A stretch of DNA of 64,000 nucleotides, from assembly GCA_003598175.1 (NCBI GenBank), contig QZKN01000062.1:1-64000 (forward strand), given 5' to 3'. The DNA comes from Candidatus Omnitrophota bacterium (GTDB taxonomy: Bacteria; Hinthialibacterota; Hinthialibacteria; Hinthialibacterales; Hinthialibacteraceae). Every line of letters starts with the position of its first letter. Within the stretch, counting starts at the first letter, position 1. Of the stretch, positions 17,401-26,284 are shown in pieces. The notes under the pieces are model-generated. The model saw only the letters and a program-made list of their open reading frames with translations. It searched no databases and was not told the DNA's origin. A program made the translations under genes and the position numbers.

Positions 17401-19740
17401 TCAGGGGCTAAAAACAATGGATTCCTGCGTATCCGGTAACGTAATTTGTACACTTTTTCCGGGAATTTTTTTCCCTTGAAAATAAAAATCGCTCTCCATG
17501 AAATTCGATATAATTTCCAGTTCTCCAAATCGAGTTTTTTGCACGTCCCTTTCTCTCGTTAAGAATTGAAAATCATCCAGCGCATATCGATACGAATAGG
17601 AATGTGTTTTTTTGAACAATTCCGCATGTTTCACGATGTTCGATTTCATTTGTTCAAACCGGTTTGCATTCAAATGATAAAGCGCCGGCGTTTGATATAA
17701 GATTTCCGTCAACGCAACGGTTTGCACGATGTTGGCATATTTGAAGTGGGACGTATTCCAATGAGCGGAAGTGATCACCGAATCGTGAAAAACGGCTTCA
17801 TAAAGAGGCAACCGGAAACGAGGATCGACATGGAGCCGAATATAACGATCCTTCAACGGCGCCTGTTGGAAGAAAACTTCCGGCTCTTCGCTCGGATACC
17901 AGCGTCCGATGAAATATTCGGATTCCCGGTTGCGCATATCCGCATCGCTCCAACCAATCACAGGCAAAAAGACGCCTTCTGCCACGCTTAACACATTTGC
18001 AAATAAATAACTTCCGCCTTCCGACCCGACCGGCACGTTGAATGTTTGTCCAATCCATCGAATTCGGTCGACGCGGGCGGCTACGTCTTCACTTTGACTG
18101 ACGTTTCTGCCGGCATGATAATCATCATAAAACTCACCGAACGCGTCGCAATCCATAAAATAGTATGAATATGGAACATTCTCAAAATTTTGGTTCACTC
18201 TCCGCTCGACATACGGCCTCGCAGCTATAGGACTCAGTAGATACCCAATTTTATTAAAACCGGAATAAGGTTTTCCATTCGCCCGCAAAATCCTGCCTTC
18301 GCGATAGAGTGTTTCATCGAATTGCGCCGTCGACCAGGATTGATCGGTTCCCGCGGTTTTGGGATCGTGAATCGAGTGAAATCCATCATAGGTTCCCAGC
18401 AAAAATCCTTGCTCTTCCGCATACGACGCCACCTGCGGCCGCATATCGATCTTTTCCCATCCATCCACGCAAAGTAGAAAGCGATCCAATCCGCTTTCAA
18501 CAAGAGCATCGATCATTTGAATGGATACACCATCTCCCCATGTGGACGGATCATTTAAATAATTGGAATAGGCGGAATAAAAAAGATGGGAGTTGAGCTG
18601 CATCAATTCCGCATTTGAAAGGTTCTCTTTTTTAATAAGCATCCGTAAATCGGCAGGCAACGTTTCCGGCGGCCAAATCGCTTTATTATACAAATGCGGG
18701 GAGAGCAAAACTGCGGACAATACTCTTGTCATCTCTTTTTCGAGATAAGGATACGCTCTTTCCTGGCCGGATATGTTTTTTACTATTTCCCAGTCATCCG
18801 CAGAGAGCAATTGTTTGATTTGTTTCCCCGGCATCGGTGTTTTTGACTGTTTGACAATCGTTTTCGCCAATTCGACCCATTTATTTTTGCGAATATCGCG
18901 GACGGTAAGGGGAGCGCCGCCCCAAAGATAGGCGTGCAGCGCGCCGATCAGGCGCTCCATGCGCGGCGCGGCTTCGATTTTTTGTTTCAGCGTTACAAAG
19001 GAACCTTTTTCGAAGAGATATTCACGAAAATGCTTTGCCGGCGTGATGGGGGATACATCATGATCAAGATAGATTCGCACGGAAATCGGCATGGAAAGGT
19101 CATGATTATCCGGAAAGGCATGTTCAAAAAGGAAATGGACATCATTTCCCTTCTCTTGAAAGGTAATTTGATTGTGAAAAGGATTCTCGACGAGGTAAGT
19201 CAAGAGAGAATGATTATTCTCTATCCCCCAGAATGGCATATACAAGCCTTCGAGAGTGTTCCATTCGTTTGCAGTCAGAAAGTCAAGCCAAATTTTGTCG
19301 TCCAGAGGGATAAAATAGCCTTCATGATTTGGCCAGATCAGCGAAGTTTCTTCTTTCGGCATTGAAATCAGCGGCCACTGCCACGTTTGCGGCTTTTTTG
19401 CCTCGGCGGTGATTCTCAAGACATGATTTTGCAGATGAAATGTGATTTTCAGATGTAAATCCGCATAGAAAATCGTTCTTTCCTCCTCATCAATTTCATA
19501 TTTGCCTGCAGCTAATACAGGCTGGGAAACCGTCCATATTTCCTTTGATTTTTCTTCATTTTTTATGGTTGTTTTCAGCGTTGCGGGATCAAGTAAAACT
19601 GCGAAGTTCCCTTCTTTCATGCAAATTTGTTTTTCTTGAAATTCATAGATCGTTTTTTCATCACCCCACATTGTATCAGAACAAGAAAAAGCAATCGCGG
19701 CAAGAATAAAAATCCGAAAAGCGGGAGAGACATGTTTCAT
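17401..19740 (-). CDS. exported glycoside hydrolase-like protein
   Basis: About 779 aa. The ATG at 19740 follows TTGGAGATTCCC and opens a hydrophobic signal (about residues 7-20) ending near FSCSD, which might be a weak lipobox. The N-terminal third (about 30-260) is beta-rich and resembles mutarotase-like sandwiches that precede glycosidase barrels (DPATLKTTIKNEE). The middle (about 390-650) has alternating strands and helices with YYFMDCDAFGE followed by PVGSEGGSYLF. These carry Asp and Glu that could be the nucleophile and acid of a clan-A or GH101/DUF5696-like (beta/alpha)8 barrel. The family is inferred from architecture. The substrate is unknown and no sugar transporter lies nearby. Confidence 0.72.
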   Translation of the reverse strand: MKHVSPAFRIFILAAIAFSCSDTMWGDEKTIYEFQEKQICMKEGNFAVLLDPATLKTTIKNEEKSKEIWTVSQPVLAAGKYEIDEEERTIFYADLHLKITFHLQNHVLRITAEAKKPQTWQWPLISMPKEETSLIWPNHEGYFIPLDDKIWLDFLTANEWNTLEGLYMPFWGIENNHSLLTYLVENPFHNQITFQEKGNDVHFLFEHAFPDNHDLSMPISVRIYLDHDVSPITPAKHFREYLFEKGSFVTLKQKIEAAPRMERLIGALHAYLWGGAPLTVRDIRKNKWVELAKTIVKQSKTPMPGKQIKQLLSADDWEIVKNISGQERAYPYLEKEMTRVLSAVLLSPHLYNKAIWPPETLPADLRMLIKKENLSNAELMQLNSHLFYSAYSNYLNDPSTWGDGVSIQMIDALVESGLDRFLLCVDGWEKIDMRPQVASYAEEQGFLLGTYDGFHSIHDPKTAGTDQSWSTAQFDETLYREGRILRANGKPYSGFNKIGYLLSPIAARPYVERRVNQNFENVPYSYYFMDCDAFGEFYDDYHAGRNVSQSEDVAARVDRIRWIGQTFNVPVGSEGGSYLFANVLSVAEGVFLPVIGWSDADMRNRESEYFIGRWYPSEEPEVFFQQAPLKDRYIRLHVDPRFRLPLYEAVFHDSVITSAHWNTSHFKYANIVQTVALTEILYQTPALYHLNANRFEQMKSNIVKHAELFKKTHSYSYRYALDDFQFLTRERDVQKTRFGELEIISNFMESDFYFQGKKIPGKSVQITLPDTQESIVFSP

Positions 19741-19837
19741 GGGAATCTCCAAGGATAAAATGGCGCTTCTATTCATCTATTCAATACGATCCAAAAAGCG
19801 ATTTTGAGTTATCGGAGAAGATTTTTATTTCATGTAG

Positions 19838-19920
19838 CCGGAGCGCGGACGTCCCGTCCGCATTTAGCCGCACAATATTACTTTTCGCCCCCCATGCGGG
19901 CAAGATGCCCGCGCTCCGGG
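19838..19920. repeat. CCGGAGCGCGG inverted-repeat element
   Basis: About 83 bp with ends CCGGAGCGCGG and CCGCGCTCCGG in inverted orientation, and inner hairpins GGACGTCCCGTCC and GCGGGCAAGATGCCCGC. The 20-base left end recurs exactly in reverse complement at 24313-24332. This looks like a non-coding mobile or REP-type element. Confidence 0.7.
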
Positions 19921-20021
19921 TCATCGACCATAGCTATCCTGTTGTCTCACGCCGGAAGAATGGAGATTCCGTAAAGAGAAATCATCGAATCGCGAGTAAC
20001 AAACGTTAATTTTTCAAGTTT

Positions 20022-20102
20022 TGTAGGGTGGGCTCGGTTCAGCCCACCAATCGGATTTACGATAATACTGGTGAGCTGTTGCGCTTCGAGCCCACCCTCC
20101 AT
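20022..20102. repeat. GGTGGGCT double-hairpin repeat, copy A
   Basis: About 81 bp. It begins GTAGGGTGGGCTCGG and ends near CGAGCCCACCCT, so the outer ends are inverted repeats. The left hairpin is GGTGGGCT with AGCCCACC around a 6-base loop. The right hairpin is partly decayed (GGTGAGCT). The centre shares CAATCGGATTTACG with copies B and C. Confidence 0.8.
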
Positions 20103-20324
20103 AGCTGACTTCCAATCCAATCAATCATCCCCCGCGAATCCAAACCGTTCTCCACATTTTCCATTCCACCTTTTTCGCGCCATTCGTGCTCCCTTCGTGC
20201 TTTCGTGATTCAAACGCCTCTGAACCACGATAAACTCGATATTTCACGAAGACACGAAATTGTTAATTATAACCTTTTTCTCTTTCCGCCAACCTTCTCG
20301 GTTTCCCACAACTCCAAGTTTTAT

Positions 20325-20404
20325 CGGGTGGGCTCGGTTCAGCCCACCAATCGGATTTACGGTAATATTGGTGGGCTGCGCTGCGCTTCGAGCCCACCCT
20401 ACAT
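20325..20404. repeat. GGTGGGCT double-hairpin repeat, copy B
   Basis: About 80 bp in the same orientation as copies A and C, ending 3 bases before the VapC-like stop codon. Both hairpins are intact. On the minus strand it would fold right after the toxin gene and may serve as its transcript end. Confidence 0.82.
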
Positions 20405-20407
20405 GGC

Positions 20408-20827
20408 TCATCCTAATAAAGAAAAATCAATAGTAAAACCGATTTGTTCAAAATGATGATCGTTCGTAAACGCTTTTGTCAGCGCCAGGCGTCGCATAAC
20501 AATGAAAGAAGTACAATCCGTAAATGAAAAATGCTTGTCCGTGTATTGCTTGAACAATTTCCAAGCCTCTTCCTCAATATCCACAGTAATCGGAACGACA
20601 TGAATCAGGCGTGAGGAACGAATTCCCTCTCCAAAATTCACTGCCGTGAAATGTCCCACTTTCATTAAAAGACAGGTATAGGTCTCATCTAAAACAAAAT
20701 TGGTCGTGATGTATCGATAACCTTTCAGCAACAATTCTTTGTTCATTTTTATGGACAAACAATGCCATTGGTCTTTTCTATTATTGAGCGCAATCCATGC
20801 GTTGGTATCCACGAAGATTTGTTTCAT
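20408..20827 (-). CDS. PIN-domain toxin, VapC-like
   Basis: 139 aa PIN-domain ribonuclease. The four acidic residues expected at the metal site are present: Asp7 in FVDTNAW, Glu48 in LDETY, Asp104 in FTDCTSF and Asp123 in TNDHHF. VapC toxins usually cut tRNA or rRNA and are held inactive by the antitoxin made from the gene upstream. Its ATG overlaps the antitoxin stop by 4 bases (ATGA), the usual coupling of such pairs. Confidence 0.88.
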   Translation of the reverse strand: MKQIFVDTNAWIALNNRKDQWHCLSIKMNKELLLKGYRYITTNFVLDETYTCLLMKVGHFTAVNFGEGIRSSRLIHVVPITVDIEEEAWKLFKQYTDKHFSFTDCTSFIVMRRLALTKAFTNDHHFEQIGFTIDFSLLG

Positions 20828-21069
20828 TCCGGAGTATTCCCCCCGTATATATACTGGTCAGCGTTCACCGATAAATCTGCCGGCCCCTCTTCGCCATGAC
20901 CTTCCATTGAGTAAATGGGATCCCTGGTAATATCAATCGATTCTTCGGCTTCCGCTAATTGTAAAATCCACTCTCGAATCAATGTCTCAACGTTTTTTCC
21001 GGTTTTTTTCGATATTTTTTCCAAGCGTTGGTATTCTGTATCCCATAATTTGATCGTGAGTTCCATCAT
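20824..21069 (-). CDS. antitoxin of the VapBC-type pair
   Basis: About 81 aa from the ATG at 21069 (a second ATG follows at once). An extended Shine-Dalgarno AAGGAGGTGAT lies upstream, which decides against an in-frame GTG at 21093. The N-terminal half (ELTIKLWDTEYQRLEKIS) has the strand-helix-helix pattern of ribbon-helix-helix DNA-binding proteins. The acidic C-terminus (EEGPADLSVNADQY) would wrap the toxin. RHH antitoxins normally repress their own operon together with the toxin. Confidence 0.8.
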   Translation of the reverse strand: MMELTIKLWDTEYQRLEKISKKTGKNVETLIREWILQLAEAEESIDITRDPIYSMEGHGEEGPADLSVNADQYIYGGNTPE

Positions 21070-21166
21070 CCCGCTTATCACCTCCTTTTCCACCTTTCTG
21101 CGAACGCCGAATTCACTGATTGACTTACATTATACCTTAATACCAAATGTAGAGATTACACAGTTT

Positions 21167-21250
21167 TGTAGGGTGGGCTCGGTTCAGCCCACCAAATCGG
21201 ATTTACGCTAATATTGGTGGGCTGCGCTTCGCTTCGAGCCCATCCTACAT
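21167..21250. repeat. GGTGGGCT double-hairpin repeat, copy C
   Basis: About 84 bp upstream of the toxin-antitoxin operon, same orientation as copies A and B. It starts TGTAGGGTGGGCTCGG and ends CGAGCCCATCCTACA-like, so the terminal inverted repeat extends to about 16 bases with one mismatch. Copies B and C bracket the operon. Confidence 0.82.
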
Positions 21251-21349
21251 AGATTTACGCAGAATATTTGGAATGCGCTTCTCGATTGAGCGCGAAAATC
21301 ATGTTTGTGGGTAAAACGGAGTATAACCCACCGCAATTCAACCCCGACT

Positions 21350-21376
21350 GGTGGGATTCATTTTATTCATCCCACC
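21350..21376. repeat. GGTGGGAT hairpin, diverged relative
   Basis: GGTGGGAT and ATCCCACC arms with an 11-base AT-rich loop, followed by CTACCCAGCGG. It resembles the double-hairpin family but with different inner sequence. A related start, GGGTGGGATGAATA, is present near 26039. It lies 24 bases past the end of the next minus-strand gene. Confidence 0.55.
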
Positions 21377-21399
21377 CTACCCAGCGGATTTGTTTGGGT

Positions 21400-22905
21400 T
21401 TACCATTCCTGTAAAGGCGTAAAATCGATATCGGGCCGGTCATAGGTATTCGTTCCAATGACCGCATCCGTATACGCTTTTCTCCAGTAATAATTATGTC
21501 CCGACGCCGCCTTGAACTTTTCGCCGCTTTCCGGGTCCACCACATCGGTCTGCCCCAGCATCATGTTGGACCAATTCCGCATGCGGTCGTCGTTGGACGC
21601 CTGCCGCGTCCAATACGATTCGTTAATGACGTTGGAGATTTCCTGATGCGTGCGGCTGACGATATTGGAGGTATTGGCCGTGATTCCCTGTTGCATGGCA
21701 AACCATTGGGGATTGATTTGGACGGATTGGATCCCATGATCAAGGACAAGTTGCGCGGTTTGCACCTGGTCTTCCGCAGCAGTATAGCCATGCAGGTTGG
21801 GAACATGCCAAATGCCTCCACTCGATAATCCCGTCGGATAGGTCACAGAAGTTGTGCCCGCAAAATAGTAACCACATAGTTTTTGTTGGCCGGAACGGCA
21901 GGTAAACGCGACTTCTCCCACGCTGGTCTGCACGGAGACGCCTGTAACCGCGGATTGCGTATTCAGAGTATTCAAGGTTTGCGCCACATCCGGCCGGTCC
22001 TTGGTTTCCGTAAACGTCAAATCGGAATACACTCCCTCCGCTTTCTTTTTCACATATTCTTTGGCGAACTCCACGCCGGTGAGATAATGCATGACCAGCA
22101 TGTTCACACCATATCCCGGCGAATACCAGGAGCCTTCGGGAAAAAGGGGAGAAAAGGGAATACTGAATGTGGGAACTTCCGCATCCCCGCCGGTGATGCG
22201 GATTTGGCCGTCCGGAGATACCAACGCCACGCACGAACGCACATCCACCGACGCGAAGCGATAGAGTCCCCCCTGCACCTGCCATCCTTCGGGAACCTCC
22301 AGACTGAATGCGTTTTCCCGGGGATCGCTCCAACGAACATATTTGATCTTCGGATCATCCGGTTTTTTACCTGCCATCGTTTGGGAAGGCTCGGTAAATG
22401 AAAACGAATCCAGGACGCCTAACAGGACTGGCTTTTCTTTTGCAAATCGGTCCTTCGGCGCGGCAATGATGTACATCATCCCGCTGTGATCTGCAATCGA
22501 GCAGAGAACGTTGGCTTTCCCCGCTTCCCCTTTCCTTTCATAGGAAAAAGTGGCTGATCCTTCATCGGGCTTCTCGCGAATTTGTTTGAATTGCTCGATG
22601 TGGTATTTCGGAAACATCGTCGGAAAAATTTTATCGAGTTTATCGAGGCTATCGCGCGCCGATTGCCGTTCCTGAGAAATGAACGGAAGGACGATTACGA
22701 AGGACCGCATCTCCGGATTGCTGATCTGAATGAACCCGTTGGGCGAGGTTTCGACTTTCCACCCGGCGGGATGCCGGACGGTAAATCCGACAGGATTTTT
22801 ATGTTGGATCCAATTCCCGTATGACATTTTTTTGTCCGATTCTCCCTTTTGCGATGAAATCGCCATAACAAAAGGGATGATGCCGATGGAAAGAAAAAAA
22901 TGCAT
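21400..22905 (-). CDS. secreted protein of unknown function
   Basis: 501 aa. A short signal peptide at the N-terminus (MHFFLSIGIIPFVMAISS) follows the strong GGAGGTG site. Two repeats of a PsbP/DcrB-like module appear to follow, at about 28-170 and 190-330: each has a phrase like GFTVRHPAGWKVE or AFSLEVPEGWQV and ends in a helix. A Cys pair (TCRSGQQKLCGYY, near 350) may form a disulfide. The last 120 residues are helical and Gln/Asn-rich. I do not recognise a function. It follows nuoD by 59 bases on the same strand but looks unrelated to complex I. Confidence 0.8.
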   Translation of the reverse strand: MHFFLSIGIIPFVMAISSQKGESDKKMSYGNWIQHKNPVGFTVRHPAGWKVETSPNGFIQISNPEMRSFVIVLPFISQERQSARDSLDKLDKIFPTMFPKYHIEQFKQIREKPDEGSATFSYERKGEAGKANVLCSIADHSGMMYIIAAPKDRFAKEKPVLLGVLDSFSFTEPSQTMAGKKPDDPKIKYVRWSDPRENAFSLEVPEGWQVQGGLYRFASVDVRSCVALVSPDGQIRITGGDAEVPTFSIPFSPLFPEGSWYSPGYGVNMLVMHYLTGVEFAKEYVKKKAEGVYSDLTFTETKDRPDVAQTLNTLNTQSAVTGVSVQTSVGEVAFTCRSGQQKLCGYYFAGTTSVTYPTGLSSGGIWHVPNLHGYTAAEDQVQTAQLVLDHGIQSVQINPQWFAMQQGITANTSNIVSRTHQEISNVINESYWTRQASNDDRMRNWSNMMLGQTDVVDPESGEKFKAASGHNYYWRKAYTDAVIGTNTYDRPDIDFTPLQEW

Positions 22906-22964
22906 GATCGCACCTCCAAATCTTCAATGCGGCAAAGCCGGGCGCAAGCCGCATGTGAGTTTAC

Positions 22965-24191
22965 CTACCGATCACAGTCCCCTAAAACCAAGTCAATCGT
23001 GCCGATAATCGCCACCACGTCGGCAATCATATGCCCGCGCGACATTTCCGGCAGCGCGGAAAGATTCACAAAAGAGGGAGAACGAATTCTCATGCGTTTC
23101 GGGTAAGGGCTGCCGTCGCCGACGGCGTAAAAACCGAGTTCGCCCTTGGGCGCTTCGATGGACATATACACCTCGCCGGCAGGCGCTTTGACGCCGTCGG
23201 AAGACAATAGAAAGTGGTGAATGAGCGCTTCCATTGAATTCTCGATCGTGGATCGCTTAGGAAACGACACTTTGTTGTCTTCCACTTTAATCAGACCGCC
23301 CGGCAATTTTTTCAAGGCTTGTCGAATAATTCGCCGCGACTGCCGCATTTCCTCCATCCGGACCAGATAACGGTCGAACGTATCGCCGTTTTCGCCCAAC
23401 GGCACGTTGAAATCCAATTCGTCGTAAACGAGATAGGGGTTGTCGCGGCGCAAATCCACATCCACCCCACTGCCGCGCAGGCAAGGGCCGGTCATGCCGT
23501 ATTCGACGGCGCGTTCGCCGGAAATGACGCCGATGCCTTCTGTCCGCAACCGCCATATTTTGTTATCGGTGAGCAATGTGGCATATTCTTCGATCTTTGC
23601 GCCAAAATCGTCGATAAAGGTTTGCACCATTTTGACAAAATGAGGAGGAACATCGACGGAAACGCCGCCCACACGCATATAGGAAACGGTAAACCGCGCG
23701 CCGCAAACCTCTTCAAAAATATCATAAATGGTTTCCCGCTCGCGAAACGTGTATAAAAAGACGGACATTGCGCCGATATCGAGCGCGCTGGTTCCCAGCC
23801 AGAGCAGGTGAGAGGAAATGCGGGCCAATTCACACAAAATCACTCGCAAATACTGCGCGCGGGGAGGCGCTTCGATGCCGATCAGTTTTTCCACCGTTAA
23901 AACCAGGCCGGTGTTGTTGGACATGGGCGCGAGATAATCCAAACGGTCGGTAAAGGGGATGAAGCGATGATAGCCTTTCGCTTCCGCCAGTTTTTCCATG
24001 CCGCGATGGAGATAACCAATGTCAGGAATAACGTCGACGATTTCTTCTCCGTCCAATTCAATGACCAGACGAAGAACGCCGTGGGTGCTGGGATGTTGAG
24101 GTCCCATATTCAAGACCATGTGGTCGTTGTTGAGCTGTTTAATCGTCTCGCTGATCCGCCGGTCGGTTTGAAAGTCGAGTTTATAAGGCAT
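22965..24191 (-). CDS. nuoD: NADH-quinone oxidoreductase subunit D
   Basis: 408 aa, the 49-kDa subunit of complex I that forms part of the quinone pocket on the membrane-facing side of the peripheral arm. It has the family marks GPQHPSTHGVLRLVIELDGE near the N-terminus, PDIGYLHRGMEKLAE, and the C-terminal IGTIDLVLGDCDR. It is a stand-alone subunit, not a NuoCD fusion. The ATG follows GAGGGAGAACC. No other nuo genes follow it. Confidence 0.97.
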   Translation of the reverse strand: MPYKLDFQTDRRISETIKQLNNDHMVLNMGPQHPSTHGVLRLVIELDGEEIVDVIPDIGYLHRGMEKLAEAKGYHRFIPFTDRLDYLAPMSNNTGLVLTVEKLIGIEAPPRAQYLRVILCELARISSHLLWLGTSALDIGAMSVFLYTFRERETIYDIFEEVCGARFTVSYMRVGGVSVDVPPHFVKMVQTFIDDFGAKIEEYATLLTDNKIWRLRTEGIGVISGERAVEYGMTGPCLRGSGVDVDLRRDNPYLVYDELDFNVPLGENGDTFDRYLVRMEEMRQSRRIIRQALKKLPGGLIKVEDNKVSFPKRSTIENSMEALIHHFLLSSDGVKAPAGEVYMSIEAPKGELGFYAVGDGSPYPKRMRIRSPSFVNLSALPEMSRGHMIADVVAIIGTIDLVLGDCDR

Positions 24192-24241
24192 GGTTCTCCC
24201 TCAATTCATTCAAAAATGGAGTGCTGACATCCTGTCCGCTT

Positions 24242-24332
24242 GGGTAAAGCAAGCGTCCCCGCTTGCACACACGACGCAGGCGAGGACGCCTGCTCTACCC
24301 ACGAAGATGCGAACGGGACGTCCGCGCTCCGG
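24242..24332. repeat. composite palindromic repeat between nuoC and nuoD
   Basis: 24242-24300 has outer arms GGGTAAAGCAAGCGTCC and GGACGCCTGCTCTACCC (inverted, a few mismatches) with an inner AAGCGTCCCCGCTT hairpin. 24313-24332 is an exact reverse complement of the left end of the 19838 element. Two repeat families therefore abut inside the complex I operon. A further piece of the first type occurs at 43255. Confidence 0.72.
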
Positions 24333-24350
24333 CATTTTCATATACACCAA

Positions 24351-24881
24351 TCACTCATCCGCCAATTGTTTGTTGATATATTCATAAGGCTCCTGATCTG
24401 CAACAGGGAAATCCTTGCGCAACGGATAGCCTTCCCAATCTTCGGGCATCAAAATCCGGCGCAAATCCGGATGGCCGCGAAATACGATACCGAACATGTC
24501 GAAACATTCACGTTCATGCCAGTTCGCGCCGCACCAGACCGGCGTGACCGAGTCGATTGTGGGCGGTTCTCCGACAACAGGAGCCTTCAATCGGATTCGA
24601 TGTTTACTCACCGTGGAAAAGAGATGGTAAACGACGTGAAAACGGGGCTCGCCATCTCGCATGTTGTTTAAATTATCGACGGCAGTCAAATCGGCGAGCA
24701 TATTGTATGCAAGACCATTGTTATCGCGAAACGTCCGGCATATTTCCACGATCCGTTCGGGTTTCACATAGAGCGTCAACTCTCCGCGAAATTCCACGAA
24801 TCTTTCGACGAATTCATTATAAAGAATATCCAGTTTTTCTTTGATCGCTTCAATCGGTTCGCCAACAATCGGAAAACTCAT
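24351..24881 (-). CDS. nuoC: NADH-quinone oxidoreductase subunit C
   Basis: 176 aa, the 30-kDa subunit of the complex I peripheral arm. It has the signature FHVVYHLFS, WHERECFDMFGIVFRGHPDLRR in pieces (WHERECFDMFGI, then GHPDLRRIL), and MPEDWEGYPLRKDFP. It has no cofactor and helps link NuoB and NuoD. The ATG follows AAAGGAATCGATA. About 170 bases separate it from nuoB upstream, filled by a repeat element, so nuoC may be expressed less than nuoA and nuoB. Confidence 0.96.
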   Translation of the reverse strand: MSFPIVGEPIEAIKEKLDILYNEFVERFVEFRGELTLYVKPERIVEICRTFRDNNGLAYNMLADLTAVDNLNNMRDGEPRFHVVYHLFSTVSKHRIRLKAPVVGEPPTIDSVTPVWCGANWHERECFDMFGIVFRGHPDLRRILMPEDWEGYPLRKDFPVADQEPYEYINKQLADE

Positions 24882-24930
24882 TATCGATTCCTTTGCAATA
24901 CATATATCACCGCTGTCCCGCTGGCATTTC

Positions 24931-25020
24931 TATGAAAATGGTCTTCGTAGGGGCGGTTCGCGAACCGCCCCTATGAGGAATTATCATCATTTGTTGTAAC
25001 CAATCGATCATAAACAAAAT
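24931..25020. repeat. GGGGCGGTTCG palindromic repeat, copy 1
   Basis: About 90 bp. The core at 24950-24971 is a perfect 22-base palindrome built from GGGGCGGTTCG and CGAACCGCCCC. The flanks are also shared with the copy at 39426: ATGAAAATG upstream and a TTGTNANCAANCGATCAT-like string downstream. It lies between nuoB and nuoC. Confidence 0.82.
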
Positions 25021-25049
25021 ATCCACAGACGCCGGCGTTACAATCCGGT

Positions 25050-25613
25050 TCAAACCAGCATTTTTTCCGGCACACGATTCTCGTCTTTCGATCCACCGAT
25101 AATGATCGGTTCAAAATCGCGGCGGTGTTTGCCGTTCAAATTCGATTCCTGAATCTTTCGCTGCAGTTGCATGACGCCATACAGCAGCGCTTCCGGCCGC
25201 GGCGGACAGCCCGGCACATAGACATCCACCGGTAAAACTTCATCCACTCCCTGCACCACGCTGTAGACGTTGAACATGCCGCCGCAGGAGGCGCAGGCGC
25301 CCATCGAGATGACCCACTTCGGTTCGGGCATCTGTTCATATATTTTGCGCACCACCGGCGCCATTTTTTTGGTGAGCGTCCCGGCCACGATCATCAAATC
25401 GGCCTGGCGCGGCGAAGCGCGAAACACTTCCGCGCCGAAACGGGCCATGTCATAACGGGAAGCGCCCGTCGCCATCATTTCGATGGCGCAACAGGACAAT
25501 CCCATCGTGACCGGCCAGAGGGAGTTTTTCCGTGTCCAATTCACAACCTTTTCAACAGTCGTGGTGATGACGTCGCTGCCCAATATATCCACTATTTTGC
25601 TTTCGAGGCCCAT
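25050..25613 (-). CDS. nuoB: NADH-quinone oxidoreductase subunit B
   Basis: About 187 aa. It carries the N2 [4Fe-4S] cluster, the last electron carrier before quinone. The expected ligands are visible: the adjacent cysteines in LSCCAIEMM, one in ACASCGGMF and one in [10 protein letters not shown] chose the ATG at 25613, preceded by AAAGGAG with 7 bases spacing; it overlaps the nuoA end by 22 bases. Longer in-frame starts fall inside nuoA. Confidence 0.97.
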   Translation of the reverse strand: MGLESKIVDILGSDVITTTVEKVVNWTRKNSLWPVTMGLSCCAIEMMATGASRYDMARFGAEVFRASPRQADLMIVAGTLTKKMAPVVRKIYEQMPEPKWVISMGACASCGGMFNVYSVVQGVDEVLPVDVYVPGCPPRPEALLYGVMQLQRKIQESNLNGKHRRDFEPIIIGGSKDENRVPEKMLV

Positions 25614-25963
25614 TCGAGAACTCCTTTTTCCCATACATACAGCAATGCGAAAACCAGGATCATGAGGAAAATTCCCATTTCGGCCAGCCCGAACCAACCC
25701 AGCCGGCGAAATATCACCGCCCAGAGAAAGAGGAAGACGATCTCGATGTCAAAAATCACGAACACCATGGCGACGAGAAAGAATTTTACGTTAAAGCGTT
25801 CGTGCGGCGTTCCGATGGGGGGCATCCCGCATTCGTATGTATCCAGTTTTTCACTTTTATCCTGCCGAGGTCCGACCCAAAAGGACGCCAATACCGTGCC
25901 GCCGGCAAACGCCATCGCGAGAGAGGCCATGATGAAAATGGGAAAATAATCGAGTAACAGCAC
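25592..25963 (-). CDS. nuoA: NADH-quinone oxidoreductase subunit A
   Basis: 123 aa membrane subunit of complex I with three helices (about 5-27, 63-83 and 90-110). The conserved loop [10 protein letters not shown] with its cysteine and the [12 protein letters not shown] helix are present. The start is GTG, preceded by GAGGTGAAATTATC. First gene of the nuoABCD run. Confidence 0.96.
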   Translation of the reverse strand: MLLLDYFPIFIMASLAMAFAGGTVLASFWVGPRQDKSEKLDTYECGMPPIGTPHERFNVKFFLVAMVFVIFDIEIVFLFLWAVIFRRLGWFGLAEMGIFLMILVFALLYVWEKGVLEWASKAK

Positions 25964-26284
25964 GATAATTTCACCTCGTTTCTTTTTACGTTCGGGTTAG
26001 TTTACTTGAATAAAAAAAAGATCACAAGATTATTGTCGGGTGGGATGAATAGAATCTCACGAATCGGAAATGCAACGGATTCCGCTCCATTCAACCCATA
26101 CACATTGGATTGAACGGCAAACGCGCCATTGTTGACATCCTGCGGATAGGCCGATCGTCAATCCCGATTGCGAATGGGAATCCCGCACTGATCGCAACGG
26201 ATATCTCGCTTCCTCTCCCATAAACACTCATGTCTTCTTTTTTTTTGCCGATAATACCCCAAAAAAAGAAGGAAACCATTTGCC

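Larger units (their letters stand above)
19741..20407. other. 667-bp intergenic stretch rich in palindromic repeats
   Basis: It lies between the glycosidase-like gene start and the VapC-like gene end. No coding frame is convincing. It contains one copy of the CCGGAGCGCGG repeat and two copies of the GGTGGGCT/AGCCCACC double-hairpin repeat, each listed separately. At 20180-20260 there is a stretch with repeated TTCGTG and CACGAA words that may be another decayed repeat. Confidence 0.6.

Noticed and set aside
26091-26279. Minus-strand frame with Cys-x-x-Cys words
   Set aside because: Two frames are open there but neither has start, ribosome site or conserved pattern; the CDQC word may be chance.
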